Source: Myxococcus stipitatus DSM 14675
GTDB lineage: Bacteria; Myxococcota; Myxococcia; Myxococcales; Myxococcaceae
DNA length: 64,000 bases
Reading direction: 5' to 3'
NCBI RefSeq assembly: GCF_000331735.1
Contig: NC_020126.1
Location: forward strand, 2,232,001-2,296,000
The number at the start of each line of letters is the position of its first letter. Positions within the stretch are counted from its first letter, which is position 1. Position numbers and translations under genes: made by a program. Positions 45,273-53,929 of this stretch are shown here, in pieces. Under the pieces are notes generated by a model. It saw only the letters and a list, made by a program, of their open reading frames with translations, was not told where the DNA came from and did not search any database.

Positions 45273-45388
45273 GACCTCGGGCGCGCTGGGAGGATGGGCG
45301 TTCTGATTCAGGGCGCGGGCGGGCAGCTTGCGCGCAGGGTCTTCCAGGTGCTCGCCGCGGCGGACCTTGTCTACGCGCCCCTCGTCCT

Positions 45389-46000
45389 TCAAGGGCCGGG
45401 GGGAGGTCCATTCTTCAAGGGGCCTTCGAGCTGCCCGGCCTTCTTCGTCTCGCGCAGGAACTGCATGCGGTCCTTGTCGAGCTGGAGCTTGCCCTGCTGA
45501 AGGAGCAGCTGGTCCTTCTTCAGTTGCTCCTCCGTCGTCCGCACCTTGCTGCGTTCGAGTGCGAGGTCTCGCTCGAGTGCTTGAACTCGAATGGTCGTGC
45601 TCTGGAGGATTTTTCGAATCTGCTCGTCTTTGTCTCGCAGCTTCGTCTCTTGGTTCGTGGCCAGCTTCTCGATTCCCTTCATGAGCTCGCCCGCCTTCTC
45701 GAGCAGGGCATCATCGCTGTGGGCCTGTCGCGACTCCCGATGGAGGGCGAGCCAGGCGTTCATGTCGGTCACGGCCTGGGTCGTGCTGGCACCTGGGGTG
45801 TTGAGGTAGGCCGTGACGATGCAGAGCGCGGTCTCCTGGGTGCGATGGAGCTTGAAGGCACTCCGATAGTGGGTGAGCGCGTCACTGTATTGACGGGCCA
45901 TGAAGGCCTGGGTGCCCTTATCGACCAGCTTCGAGGCCTGTGCCTCATCCGACTGACCCAGGACTGCCATTGCGACAACAAACCCCAGACTCGTCAGCAT
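45389..46000 (-). CDS. Exported TPR/coiled-coil protein
   Basis: A 203-aa protein with a short signal sequence (MLTSLGFVVAMAVLG), one or two TPR-like helices (ASKLVDKGTQAFMARQYSDA, about 22-60) and a long coiled coil at about 100-190 (Lys/Glu/Leu/Gln-rich heptads). It follows the 236-aa membrane protein gene by 12 nt on the same strand, so the two are co-transcribed and probably work together at the inner membrane. Family not recognised. Confidence 0.82.
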   Translation of the reverse strand: MLTSLGFVVAMAVLGQSDEAQASKLVDKGTQAFMARQYSDALTHYRSAFKLHRTQETALCIVTAYLNTPGASTTQAVTDMNAWLALHRESRQAHSDDALLEKAGELMKGIEKLATNQETKLRDKDEQIRKILQSTTIRVQALERDLALERSKVRTTEEQLKKDQLLLQQGKLQLDKDRMQFLRETKKAGQLEGPLKNGPPPGP

Positions 46001-46012
46001 GAATGCACCTCG

Positions 46013-46723
46013 TCAAGGGACGACAGGTGGAGGTTCCGCGGTCCGCGGCGCCTCGGGGGAGGAGGGGGCTCGGGCCCTGTCGAGGAACCCAAGGTCTCCT
46101 CCGAGGAGCTCCGGCTCGGGGGCGGGTGGGGAAGGGGTCACCGATGCGGCGGAGGTGGGCTGGGTGACTTCGAAGGTGATCTGGAGCGCCCCCCACAGGA
46201 TGACCGTGGCACAGACGACGACGATGAGCCCTGGCGCGGTGGACTCCAGCGCGGCCCTGGCGGGAGTCGTGGAGTTCGGCGTGGACACTGTGCCGGTGAG
46301 CTTGAACAGCCCTTCGGCCCCAATCAGGAAGAGACCGAACCCCAGCCCCGCGAAGCCCATGGCGATGAACATGGCGACGCAGCTCAACAGGAGGCGCAGG
46401 ATCAGGGGATTGGGCGAGGTGTTCAGCGAGCTGTTGATGACCACGAAACACAGCACACCGGCGGCGGCCAGCGCGCCGATGACGATGATGGCCGCGACGA
46501 TGAGCCCCGCGAGCGCAACCTTGCTCCCCGCGGCCCCCAGGGCTTGAACGCTGGCTGGCGCCGCGACGGTGCCGGGGAGCGGCAGGGGGCTGTCCGTGCG
46601 CTGCAGGGCCTGCGCAAGGCGTTGAATGGCATCATCGAGGCCCGCAGGTCCCTGCGCCTGCGGGGGTGGGGCAGCAGGTGCTCCACTCGTCACCACGGAC
46701 TGTGACTCTGGCTGCGAGGCCAT
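46013..46723 (-). CDS. Three-helix membrane protein with Pro-rich ends
   Basis: A 236-aa protein with a Pro/Ala/Gln-rich cytoplasmic N-terminus (1-60) and three transmembrane helices at about 68-95 (VALAGLIVAAIIVIGALAAA), 108-140 (LLLSCVAMFIAMGFAGLGFG) and 165-185 (GLIVVVCATVILWGALQITF). A Pro-rich tail follows. No catalytic motif. It is the first gene of a two-gene unit with the TPR/coiled-coil protein. Function unknown. Confidence 0.82.
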   Translation of the reverse strand: MASQPESQSVVTSGAPAAPPPQAQGPAGLDDAIQRLAQALQRTDSPLPLPGTVAAPASVQALGAAGSKVALAGLIVAAIIVIGALAAAGVLCFVVINSSLNTSPNPLILRLLLSCVAMFIAMGFAGLGFGLFLIGAEGLFKLTGTVSTPNSTTPARAALESTAPGLIVVVCATVILWGALQITFEVTQPTSAASVTPSPPAPEPELLGGDLGFLDRARAPSSPEAPRTAEPPPVVP

Positions 46724-46896
46724 TTCCCCTCCCTCCAGATGGCAGACACCTGGAAGTCCGAGTCAATTAGAGCGCAGCCCTCGGGGTGGTATCAAGGCGC
46801 ACAACGACCGGGCGACTGTCGTCGGGTGTCTGTCTGGGTTGACTCAGAGGCTTCGCGACGTGGCGCGGCATGGGACTGGAGACGACCTTCAAGAAG

Positions 46897-46933
46897 CGCG
46901 GGTCTTCGAGCCACTCGAGCGCGAAGACCCGCG
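46897..46933 (-). terminator. 12-bp hairpin downstream of the SUKH-like gene
   Basis: CGCGGGTCTTCG (46897-46908) and CGAAGACCCGCG (46922-46933) form a perfect 12-bp stem with a 13-nt loop, 74 nt past the leftward gene's stop. No T-tract follows. The rest of 46724-47006 has no supported gene. Confidence 0.5.
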
Positions 46934-47006
46934 GGATTGTAGGGCCGCGCAGCAACGCTCGAGGCACCCGAACCCAGCAGCAGAGAAGCCGTCTCTCATC
47001 GGTCTC

Positions 47007-47639
47007 CTACTCCGAACCGAAGACCTGCACGAGGTAGTGCTTCGAGAACGCCGTCCAGTCAGGGCTGTCGAAGAATGCTGCCTCGACCCAGTGGTGGATG
47101 AAACGCATGGCAAAGCCGCGCTGCAGATAGTCCTCGACGCCCACGGGCAGCGGACGGATCTCCCCGACTCCGTCGAGTGGCACGAAATGCAGCCGGTCGA
47201 GGACCCGGCCCGATTCCATTTCGAGGCAGACCGCGAACTCGGCCTCGCAGTAATCGAAGGGCGCGAGGCGGTCGAGCAGCTCACGCGCCTCCGGAAAGGA
47301 GCTGTACGGGTCGAGGAGTTCCGCGCCACGTCGGCCTTCGATGCCGTCGACGCATGTGGAAACAGGGAGGAGGTTCGCCTCTCCCCCGACGATGTCGAGC
47401 TCGCGGTCGAGGTACTCGATTGCGGCGCCTTGTTGCAGGCGCCATCGGATCTTCATGGAGTCAGCCTGCTCGTAGAAGCGCTTGAGTGCCGTGGGCAGTG
47501 TCAGGGTCTGTCGTACGCGGGCGAGATCGGCGCCATTGTGGCCATACGACAGCGCGCACCGACCCGCTTTCGCCACCGAGGAGGCCGCGAGAGGCGCGAT
47601 GCAAGCATGGTATCGGTCGAAGACCGAATTATCGCTCAT
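47007..47639 (-). CDS. SUKH (SMI1/KNR4)-like protein
   Basis: A 210-aa cytoplasmic protein whose early pattern (LTLPTALKRFYEQADSMKI) and later YLDRELDIVGG, SSFPEARELLDRLAPFDYCE and GFAMRFIHHW fit the SUKH fold. Many SUKH proteins are immunity proteins against polymorphic toxins, but no toxin gene is adjacent here. The assignment rests on pattern only. It is divergent from the YceI gene with a 254-nt gap in which I see no gene. Confidence 0.7.
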   Translation of the reverse strand: MSDNSVFDRYHACIAPLAASSVAKAGRCALSYGHNGADLARVRQTLTLPTALKRFYEQADSMKIRWRLQQGAAIEYLDRELDIVGGEANLLPVSTCVDGIEGRRGAELLDPYSSFPEARELLDRLAPFDYCEAEFAVCLEMESGRVLDRLHFVPLDGVGEIRPLPVGVEDYLQRGFAMRFIHHWVEAAFFDSPDWTAFSKHYLVQVFGSE

Positions 47640-47893
47640 CGATGGATGATACGCGATCAGAGAAGGCCCGCACCGGCTGTTTCATGGGGGCGTTTGTCGA
47701 CGCTCGGTCGGTTCGGTGGAACTCCGTCGCGGGCGGTCCACCCAGGAAGTCATCGAACACAGAGGCACGAAGGGTGGTTTGTCTGGAGGGACAGCCGCCG
47801 TCAGGGGTGTCTCGTAGGTGACAATGAAATGTCTTTGTCTTTTGGGGCGAAGAGACACCTGCGGCATGGTCCGGCCGAAAAGGGGCCCTATCC

Positions 47894-48508
47894 ATGCTCG
47901 GAAGCCAAAGAATGCTGTGGTCGGTGGTCGCCATGGTTGTCCTCTCCAGCTCCCCGGCCGTCGCCTCCGAGTGGGAGGTGGACTCCAGTCACTCCTCCGT
48001 GGAGTTCTCCATCCGCCACCTTGTCTCCAACGTCCGTGGGCGCTTCGACAAGGTGGAGGGGACTCTCAGCCGCGACGACGCGGACCCCACTCAATCAAAG
48101 ATGACGCTCACCATCGACGTCGCCAGCATCGACACCGGAGTCCCTGACCGGGACAAGCACCTCAAGTCTCCAGACTTCTTCGATGCCGCGAAGTTCCCGA
48201 CGATGACCTTCAGGTCGACCAAGATTGGGAAGTCGACCGGGAAGGACGCATACGAGGTGACCGGCGACCTCACCCTGCATGGTGTCACCAAGCCCGTGAC
48301 GCTCCAAGTCCAGGACCTGGGCTCCGTCAAGGGGCCGAAGGGGATGGTCCGGGGACTGGAAGCAACCGGCACCCTCAACCGCAAGGACTGGGGCATCACC
48401 TGGAACAACGCGCTGGATAGTGGGGGGACGATTCTGGGGGACGAGGTGAAAGTGCTCATCAACCTGGAGCTGAAGGAGAAGGCGCAAGCCGCGGCTCCGA
48501 AGAAGTGA
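47894..48508 (+). CDS. YceI-family periplasmic lipid-binding protein
   Basis: A 204-aa exported protein. Signal peptide residues 1-25 (MLWSVVAMVVLSSSPAVAS, or from the first Met). The YceI lipocalin-like barrel is complete: WEVDSSHSSVEFSIRHL, RDKHLKSPDFFDAAKFPTM, GDLTLHGVTKPVTL and FGxxWN-type WGITWN. Members bind polyisoprenoids or similar amphiphiles. A hairpin terminator at 48552 is shared with the convergent sulfatase gene. Confidence 0.96.
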   Translation: MLGSQRMLWSVVAMVVLSSSPAVASEWEVDSSHSSVEFSIRHLVSNVRGRFDKVEGTLSRDDADPTQSKMTLTIDVASIDTGVPDRDKHLKSPDFFDAAKFPTMTFRSTKIGKSTGKDAYEVTGDLTLHGVTKPVTLQVQDLGSVKGPKGMVRGLEATGTLNRKDWGITWNNALDSGGTILGDEVKVLINLELKEKAQAAAPKK

Positions 48509-48551
48509 CAGGGAGAGGGAACGCATCCGTCACGCTCCCCACCCCTCACGA

Positions 48552-48582
48552 CAAGACGGCGACCTGCTCCCTCGCCGTCTTG
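48552..48582. terminator. Bidirectional hairpin between the YceI and sulfatase genes
   Basis: CAAGACGGCGA pairs perfectly with TCGCCGTCTTG (11 bp, 9-nt loop) between convergent stop codons at 48508 and 48599. Confidence 0.75.
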
Positions 48583-48598
48583 CACGCCACCGCCAGCC

Positions 48599-50146
48599 CT
48601 AATGTACCGCGGGCTGTTCTTCGCTCCCGGCCTGGGCCTCGTCCTCGGGAGCGGTGACGGCGAGCGCCTGCTGCTTCTCGCGCGCCTTCTCCAGCGCCTG
48701 GTCGATGCTGAAGCTCGCTGGGCGCTGACGAGGCGGGAAGGCCTGGAAGGTCTTCAGGAACTCGCCCACCAGGGCCTGCGCCGGCACGAGCACGAACCCG
48801 CGCTGGGCGAACCAGAGGTCGTAATACATCGACGCGTCGACGTCCGCCCGCTCGAACGGGTCGCTCCTCAGGTTGAACAACTTGGGGATGCGCATGTCGA
48901 CGAACTTCTCCCGCCAGATCTCCAGGCCGTGCGCGCGCTGCTCCATGAAGTGGACCTTCCACTGGGCCACGCGCACCGCGACGAGGTCGCCGTCGTCGCT
49001 CCAGTAGAAGAAGCCCTTGCGCGGGTTCTCCTCGACGTCGCCCTTGAAGAAGGGCAGCAGGTTGTACCCGTCGATGTGGACCTTGAACGTCTTGCTCCCG
49101 GCCTTGTAGCCCTTCTTCAGCTTCTCCACGATGTCCGGCTCGCCCGCCGCGGCCACCAGCGTGGGGAGCATGTCGGTGTGCGAGAAGACTTCATTCGACA
49201 CCGTGCCCGGCTCCAGCACCCCCGGCCAGCGGATGACACACGGCACCCTCCAGCCGCCCTCCCAGTTGGTGTCCTTCTCCCCTCGGAACGGCGTGCTGCC
49301 GCCATCGGGCCAGCTCATCACCTCGGCGCCGTTGTCCGTGGAGTACATCACGATGGTGTCCTTCGTGATGCCCAACTCGTCCAGCTTGTCGAGCAACTGC
49401 CCCACATGCCCGTCGTGCTCCACCATCCCATCCGGATACAGCCCCAGCCCCGTCTTCCCCTCTGACTCCTTGCGCAGGTGCGTGAAGACATGCATCCGCG
49501 TGGAGTTGAACCAGATGAAGAACGGCTTGCCCGACGTCTTCGAGCGCTCCATGAAGTCGAGGCACGCGGAGGTGAACTCGTCGTCCACCGTCTCCATCCG
49601 CTTTTTCGTCAGCGGGCCCGTGTCCTCGATGCGCTGCGTGCCGTCCGGATTCGCCCACGTGTGCAGGACGCCGCGCGGCCCGAAGCGCTTCCGGAACTTC
49701 GGGTCCTTGGGGTAGTCGGGGTTCTCCGGCTCCTCCTCCGCGTTGAGGTGATAGAGATTGCCGAAGAACTCGTCGAAGCCGTGGTTCGTGGGGAGGAACT
49801 CGTCGCGGTCTCCCAGGTGGTTCTTCCCGAACTGGCCGGTGACATAGCCCTGGGCCTTGAGCATCTCGGCGATGGTCGGGTCCTCGCCCTGGAGGCCCAG
49901 CGTGGCGCCAGGGAGGCCCACCTTCGTGAGCCCTGTCCGCACCGGCGTCTGGCCCGTGATGAACGCGGCGCGCCCCGCCGTGCAGCTCTGCTGCCCGTAC
50001 CAGTCGGTGAATCGCGTCCCCTCCGCCGCGATGCGGTCGATGTTCGGCGTGCGGTACCCCATGGCGCCCTGGTGGTAGCAGCTCGGGTTGAACCACCCGA
50101 TATCGTCACCCCAGATGATGAGGATGTTCGGTTGCTTCTTCGCCAT
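48599..50146 (-). CDS. Arylsulfatase (formylglycine-dependent sulfatase)
   Basis: A 515-aa enzyme of the sulfatase family. N-terminal metal ligands lie in IIWGDDIGW (D14, D15). The active-site core is CTAGRAAFITG (C55, R59), a variant of CxPxR in which Cys is converted to formylglycine. Other sites include FGKNHLGD and STDNGAE. No signal peptide is visible (start MAKKQPNILI), so it appears cytoplasmic or exported by another route. It should hydrolyse sulfate esters. The ATG at 50146 has a strong GGAGG. No maturase gene is adjacent. Confidence 0.94.
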   Translation of the reverse strand: MAKKQPNILIIWGDDIGWFNPSCYHQGAMGYRTPNIDRIAAEGTRFTDWYGQQSCTAGRAAFITGQTPVRTGLTKVGLPGATLGLQGEDPTIAEMLKAQGYVTGQFGKNHLGDRDEFLPTNHGFDEFFGNLYHLNAEEEPENPDYPKDPKFRKRFGPRGVLHTWANPDGTQRIEDTGPLTKKRMETVDDEFTSACLDFMERSKTSGKPFFIWFNSTRMHVFTHLRKESEGKTGLGLYPDGMVEHDGHVGQLLDKLDELGITKDTIVMYSTDNGAEVMSWPDGGSTPFRGEKDTNWEGGWRVPCVIRWPGVLEPGTVSNEVFSHTDMLPTLVAAAGEPDIVEKLKKGYKAGSKTFKVHIDGYNLLPFFKGDVEENPRKGFFYWSDDGDLVAVRVAQWKVHFMEQRAHGLEIWREKFVDMRIPKLFNLRSDPFERADVDASMYYDLWFAQRGFVLVPAQALVGEFLKTFQAFPPRQRPASFSIDQALEKAREKQQALAVTAPEDEAQAGSEEQPAVH

Positions 50147-50277
50147 GTCGATACCTCCACGCCTTGACGCAGTCGGGCACGGGAAACGTCCAGAAGTTGT
50201 GGTGTGACTGCATCCAGCGGGAGCCTCAGGCGGGCAGGGCCCTGTGCCTCTCCCTGTGTCAGGGCAGGCTGCCTGTT

Positions 50278-50469
50278 TCACGCCGCCCGCGCGACAGGCG
50301 CCCGGGCGCCGGCTCGCCCTGGAGGGTGAGGATACTCGCCCGCAGATGAGAGGCGTTGCGGGTCCGTTGTCGGATTCGCACGGGTAAGGGATTGGACGTA
50401 GAGGGTCATGTGGCTGGCGTCCGTGTGACAGTTGTTGTCGTCGAACTGGAAGTCATAGGAGCGAACCGT
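50278..50469 (-). pseudogene. Possible C-terminal gene remnant
   Basis: On the minus strand an open frame without a start reads VRSYDFQFDDNNCHTDASHM and TLYVQSLTRANPTTDPQRL before a stop at 50278. The ordered, protein-like composition suggests the 3' end of a lost gene rather than chance, but I cannot name the family. The rest of the 403-nt gap between the sulfatase gene and the sigma-54 activator gene shows nothing clear. Confidence 0.3.
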
Positions 50470-50549
50470 CTGCGTTCATCTCATTGAATGAGACGCCACC
50501 CCATCTCCAGGGTGAGCAGGGGTCCCTGACCGGCAAGGGGCTCGAGGGC

Positions 50550-51911
50550 ATGACGCGCATGAGGATCTGGATTCGCTTCGTGGGGAGTGGTGCCAGCGGG
50601 ATGCGTCCGAAGGTCATGGAGGCGCTGGCGCGGGTGGGCATCGAGCCGGAGTGCTCGGAGGGGACATCTCCCTTGGGCCTCGGGGTGCTGGTGTTCGATG
50701 AGGTGGGCCCGATGACGCTCGAGGCCGTGCGAGGTTGCCGGCTGCACGCGTCGACGCGGGTGCTGGCGGTGGCGACGACGGAGAAGGCGCTGGGGGAGGG
50801 CGCATGCTGGCGGCTGCTCCTCGAAGGGGCCGCGGATGTGATTGCCTGGGAGGGCGCTCATGACGCGGTGGCGGAGATCTCCGCCCGGCTGGAGCGCTGG
50901 CACGCCGTGGACAGGATCATCGACTCGCCCGGGGTGCAGCGGCGCCTGGTGGGGCGCTCGCCTTCGTGGCTCCCCGTGCTCCGTCAGATTGTCGAGGTCG
51001 CGACCTTCACGGACGCCTCGGTGCTGCTCCTCGGCGAGAGCGGCACCGGCAAGGAGGAGGTCGCGCGTCTCATCCACGAGCTCGACCGGCGTGCGCACAA
51101 AGGGGACCTGGTGACGCTGGATTGCACCACGGTGGTGCCGGAGTTGTCGGGCAGCGAGTTCTTCGGCCACGAGCGGGGTGCCTTCACGGGGGCCGCGGGC
51201 GTGCGGGATGGCGCCTTCGCCCTGTCGCATGAGGGGACGCTGTTCCTGGATGAAGTGGGAGAGCTTCCGCTGGCGCTCCAGGCGCAATTGCTCCGCGTGG
51301 TGCAGGAGCATTCGTACAAGCGCGTCGGCTCCAACACCTGGCAGCACGCGGACTTCCGGCTGGTCTGCGCGACCAATCGCGAGCTGAGCGAGGAGGTCAC
51401 CCAGGGCTCCTTCCGCCGCGACTTCTTCCATCGCATCTCGAGCTGGGTCTGCCGGCTGCCACCGCTGCGCGAGCGGCCCGAGGACATCCTCCCCCTCGCG
51501 CTGCACTTCCTGCGGACGATGCGGCCCGACGTGGAGCTGGTCCTGGACCCGCGCGTGCGCGACTACCTGCTCCAGCGCAGCTACCCGGGGAACATCCGCG
51601 AGCTTCGCCAACTCATGGGCCGCATCTGCAAGCGGCACGTGGGCTCGGGGCCCATCACCGTGGGCGACATCCCCTCGGACGAGCTGCCGTCACTCGAAGG
51701 GCTCTGCGAGTGGAGGGACCAGTCCTTCGCGCGCGCCGTCCAGCACGCGCTGACGATGGGGATGGGGCTGAAGGAGATTGGCCGGAGCGCCTCGGAGATG
51801 GCGATTCGGCTGGTGCTCGCGGAAGAGGAGGGCAACCTCCAGCGCGCGGCCCGGCGACTGGGGGTCACGGACCGCGCGCTCCAGCTCCGGCGCGCGCAAC
51901 AGGAGGACTAG
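50550..51911 (+). CDS. Sigma-54-dependent transcriptional activator (Fis-type HTH)
   Basis: A 453-aa enhancer-binding protein. The N-terminal region (1-110) resembles a response-regulator receiver fold but lacks a clear phospho-acceptor set. The AAA+ domain (about 125-350) has Walker A LGESGTGKEE, the sigma-54 contact GAFTGA and Walker B LFLDEVGEL. A C-terminal Fis-type HTH (about 415-450) ends the protein. It is probably controlled by ligand or partner rather than phosphorylation. The ATG at 50550 or 50559 is likely; a TTG at 50484 is also in frame. Its stop overlaps the stop of the convergent operon (shared CTAG). Confidence 0.93.
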   Translation: MTRMRIWIRFVGSGASGMRPKVMEALARVGIEPECSEGTSPLGLGVLVFDEVGPMTLEAVRGCRLHASTRVLAVATTEKALGEGACWRLLLEGAADVIAWEGAHDAVAEISARLERWHAVDRIIDSPGVQRRLVGRSPSWLPVLRQIVEVATFTDASVLLLGESGTGKEEVARLIHELDRRAHKGDLVTLDCTTVVPELSGSEFFGHERGAFTGAAGVRDGAFALSHEGTLFLDEVGELPLALQAQLLRVVQEHSYKRVGSNTWQHADFRLVCATNRELSEEVTQGSFRRDFFHRISSWVCRLPPLRERPEDILPLALHFLRTMRPDVELVLDPRVRDYLLQRSYPGNIRELRQLMGRICKRHVGSGPITVGDIPSDELPSLEGLCEWRDQSFARAVQHALTMGMGLKEIGRSASEMAIRLVLAEEEGNLQRAARRLGVTDRALQLRRAQQED

Positions 51912-52840
51912 CGAAGCGGGATGTTCCTCAGCGCCTGGGCGGCCTGGCGTCCCCAGGTGCTGTGGGGGAACAGGCCGGGGAGGGTGGACAGGTCGTCGTC
52001 AGGGCCCTCCTCGACGAAGCCCGGGTTGCGCAGCGTGCCCGTGCGCACGACGCCCACGCGTGGCAGGGCCTGGCAGAGGGCGCGTTGCACCTGCTTGCGG
52101 GCGCGTGGCGTGTTGGGCTGGAGCCTGGCGAACCAGAGGGTGAGGGGCCGGAGCAGCCGCCCTCCCCGACGTGTGAAACCCATCTGGTAGAGCGAGGACA
52201 GCCGCTCCCTCCAGTGCTCCTGGAAGTGGGGCGTCGCACCCACGAAGAGCGGGCGTCCCTCCTCTTCCACGACGTACACCCCGCCACCGTCAGGGAAGCG
52301 GGTGAACGGATATCGCTCCACCGTCACCTTCGACCACGAGATGCGCGGCCCGGACGTGAGGAGCTCCTCTTGCGTATCGGGCTCGGTGGGCTCATCCCCG
52401 GGCTCCTCCGGCACGTCGTCCACCGGTGCGTCATCTTCGTACGGAGGCGGCTCGGGCGGAGGCGCGGAGCCACCCGACGCGGTGTTTCGCGGTGGCGGTG
52501 GGGGTGGTGGCGGGCTCGCCTCGGGTGGAGGTTCCGGAATCGGCTCCACCACGAGGGGCAGCCGAGGTCCCACCCCCAGGAAGCGCCACGGCCGATGCCG
52601 AGGCCAACGCCGCTTCGGGTTCGGCTTCCACAGTCCCCGGCCCGCCTTCGCCGCGACGCGCTTCTTGCTGCCCGCGCGCCGGGTGGTGGTGACCCGAACT
52701 CCTCCCGGGCGGCGGTCCGTGCTCGCGGCCCTCGTGGTGCCCCGCGGCTTGCGCTGGGGCGCTGTGCGAGGCCGCTGGATGAAGGACTCCTCCGTCCCCT
52801 CGCGCGCTCGCGTGTCTTCACCTTCATGCCACTCGTTCAT
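51908..52840 (-). CDS. Pro-rich protein with GIY-YIG-like C-terminal domain
   Basis: A 310-aa protein. Residues 1-100 are basic and disordered (RRAGSKKRVAAKAGRG), 100-160 Pro/Glu-rich, and 175-310 a folded domain opening GGGVYVVEEEGRPLFVGATP, which has the spacing of a GIY-YIG core (GVY..and LFVG) followed by WRERL in place of the usual catalytic Arg helix. Conserved Glu and Tyr later in the domain were not located with confidence, so nuclease activity is uncertain. It is the last gene of a five-gene operon and overlaps the preceding PLP gene by 17 nt. Confidence 0.78.
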   Translation of the reverse strand: MNEWHEGEDTRAREGTEESFIQRPRTAPQRKPRGTTRAASTDRRPGGVRVTTTRRAGSKKRVAAKAGRGLWKPNPKRRWPRHRPWRFLGVGPRLPLVVEPIPEPPPEASPPPPPPPPRNTASGGSAPPPEPPPYEDDAPVDDVPEEPGDEPTEPDTQEELLTSGPRISWSKVTVERYPFTRFPDGGGVYVVEEEGRPLFVGATPHFQEHWRERLSSLYQMGFTRRGGRLLRPLTLWFARLQPNTPRARKQVQRALCQALPRVGVVRTGTLRNPGFVEEGPDDDLSTLPGLFPHSTWGRQAAQALRNIPLR

Positions 52841-53915
52841 GACGTGTCCTCTCGTGATGTTCGTCGTGGAGCGCCTCGGTCAGGAGGTCCACGGCTTGGG
52901 TCAGCTCCGGCGCGCCGTGCCGGGTCGTGAGGATGAAGCTCACCGAAACCTCCGGCCCGCAGCGTGAGCGCTGGAGCACGGTGCGAACGCCCTTGTGCCG
53001 CAGCCGCTCGTGGACCCGGCGCGAGTCCACCCCCGAGGGCAGCAGCACCCTCTGCACGGGGAACGGCCCGCCCAGGGCGCTCAGCCCCGCAAGCCGCAGT
53101 CGCTCGCGGAAGTGGGCCACACGCTGGGCCAGCGCGCGGCGAAGGGCGTCCCCCTCCCGATGATTGATGGCGAGGGCCCGCTGCGCGGCATGCAGGTCCG
53201 CGACCGACGGTGGACTGCAATGCACACGCGTCTCTCCGCGTGCCTCGATGCGAGCCACCACCCTGGCATCCCCCGCCACCGCCGCCATGGGCACCCCCAA
53301 CGCCTTCGCCAGGGAGCCGCACCACAAGAGATCCGGCCCTTGAAGCCCTTCCCATCGCAGCGAGCCCCCACCGCCCACCCCCAGCGGCAAGCCCCTGTGC
53401 CGTCGCCCGAGCACGCCCACGGCCTGGGTGTCATCGACGATGAGCAGCCCTCCATGCGCACGGACCAGGTCCAGGTACGCCTCGAGCGGCGCCAGCTCCC
53501 CGCAGCCCGGACACCAGCCATCGCAGACCACCACCGGCAGGCGCCCCGGGTCCAACGAGAGGATTCTCCGCGCCAGGCTCTCGGGCGAGTGGTGGTGGAA
53601 CCCGCGCGCGGGAACGCCTCGCGCGGCCATGGTCTCGATGCCCCACTTCGCTATCGGATAGGCGCCGTCGTCCCAGAACAAGGAGACACGGCGCCCCTCC
53701 AGCCCGCTGAACACATCCCAGAACACATGCAGCGTGGACCGGGAGAGCAGCGCGCGGTCACAGCCCACCAGCTCCGCCAGGTCGCGCTCCGTCCTGGCCA
53801 CGGAGGCGGGCTCTTCAACGACGGCGGGCGCGCCCAGGGTGAGCTGCTCCCAGGGCTCGAGCGTCCGGCTGGCATGCACCAGCCCCAGGTAGAGCGAGGA
53901 GGTGAAGTCGAGCAC
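52824..53915 (-). CDS. AONS-like (alpha-oxoamine synthase family) PLP enzyme
   Basis: A 363-aa fold-type I PLP enzyme. D161/D162 in IVDDTQAVGVLG and lysine K204 in CGSLAKALG match the 8-amino-7-oxononanoate synthase / KBL pattern (DDAHxxGxLG, SxxKA). CPGCGELAPLEAYLDL fits the strand before the PLP aspartate. It starts at GTG 53915, 14 nt after the stop of the preceding gene, and overlaps the next gene. No biotin or heme genes are near, so it probably joins an amino acid to an acyl donor, or transaminates, for a purpose specific to this module. Confidence 0.9.
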   Translation of the reverse strand: MLDFTSSLYLGLVHASRTLEPWEQLTLGAPAVVEEPASVARTERDLAELVGCDRALLSRSTLHVFWDVFSGLEGRRVSLFWDDGAYPIAKWGIETMAARGVPARGFHHHSPESLARRILSLDPGRLPVVVCDGWCPGCGELAPLEAYLDLVRAHGGLLIVDDTQAVGVLGRRHRGLPLGVGGGGSLRWEGLQGPDLLWCGSLAKALGVPMAAVAGDARVVARIEARGETRVHCSPPSVADLHAAQRALAINHREGDALRRALAQRVAHFRERLRLAGLSALGGPFPVQRVLLPSGVDSRRVHERLRHKGVRTVLQRSRCGPEVSVSFILTTRHGAPELTQAVDLLTEALHDEHHERTRHERVA

Positions 53916-53929
53916 GGGCGTCGAGCTCC

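Noticed and set aside
46767..46967. A 66-codon leftward frame containing ALEWLEDPRFLKVV
   Set aside because: Protein-like in part, but it spans a 12-bp hairpin and has no ribosome site; too weak to call a gene.
47640..47893. Possible small leftward ORF between the SUKH and YceI genes
   Set aside because: Reading frames there lack a ribosome site and recognisable sequence and overlap the YceI promoter region.
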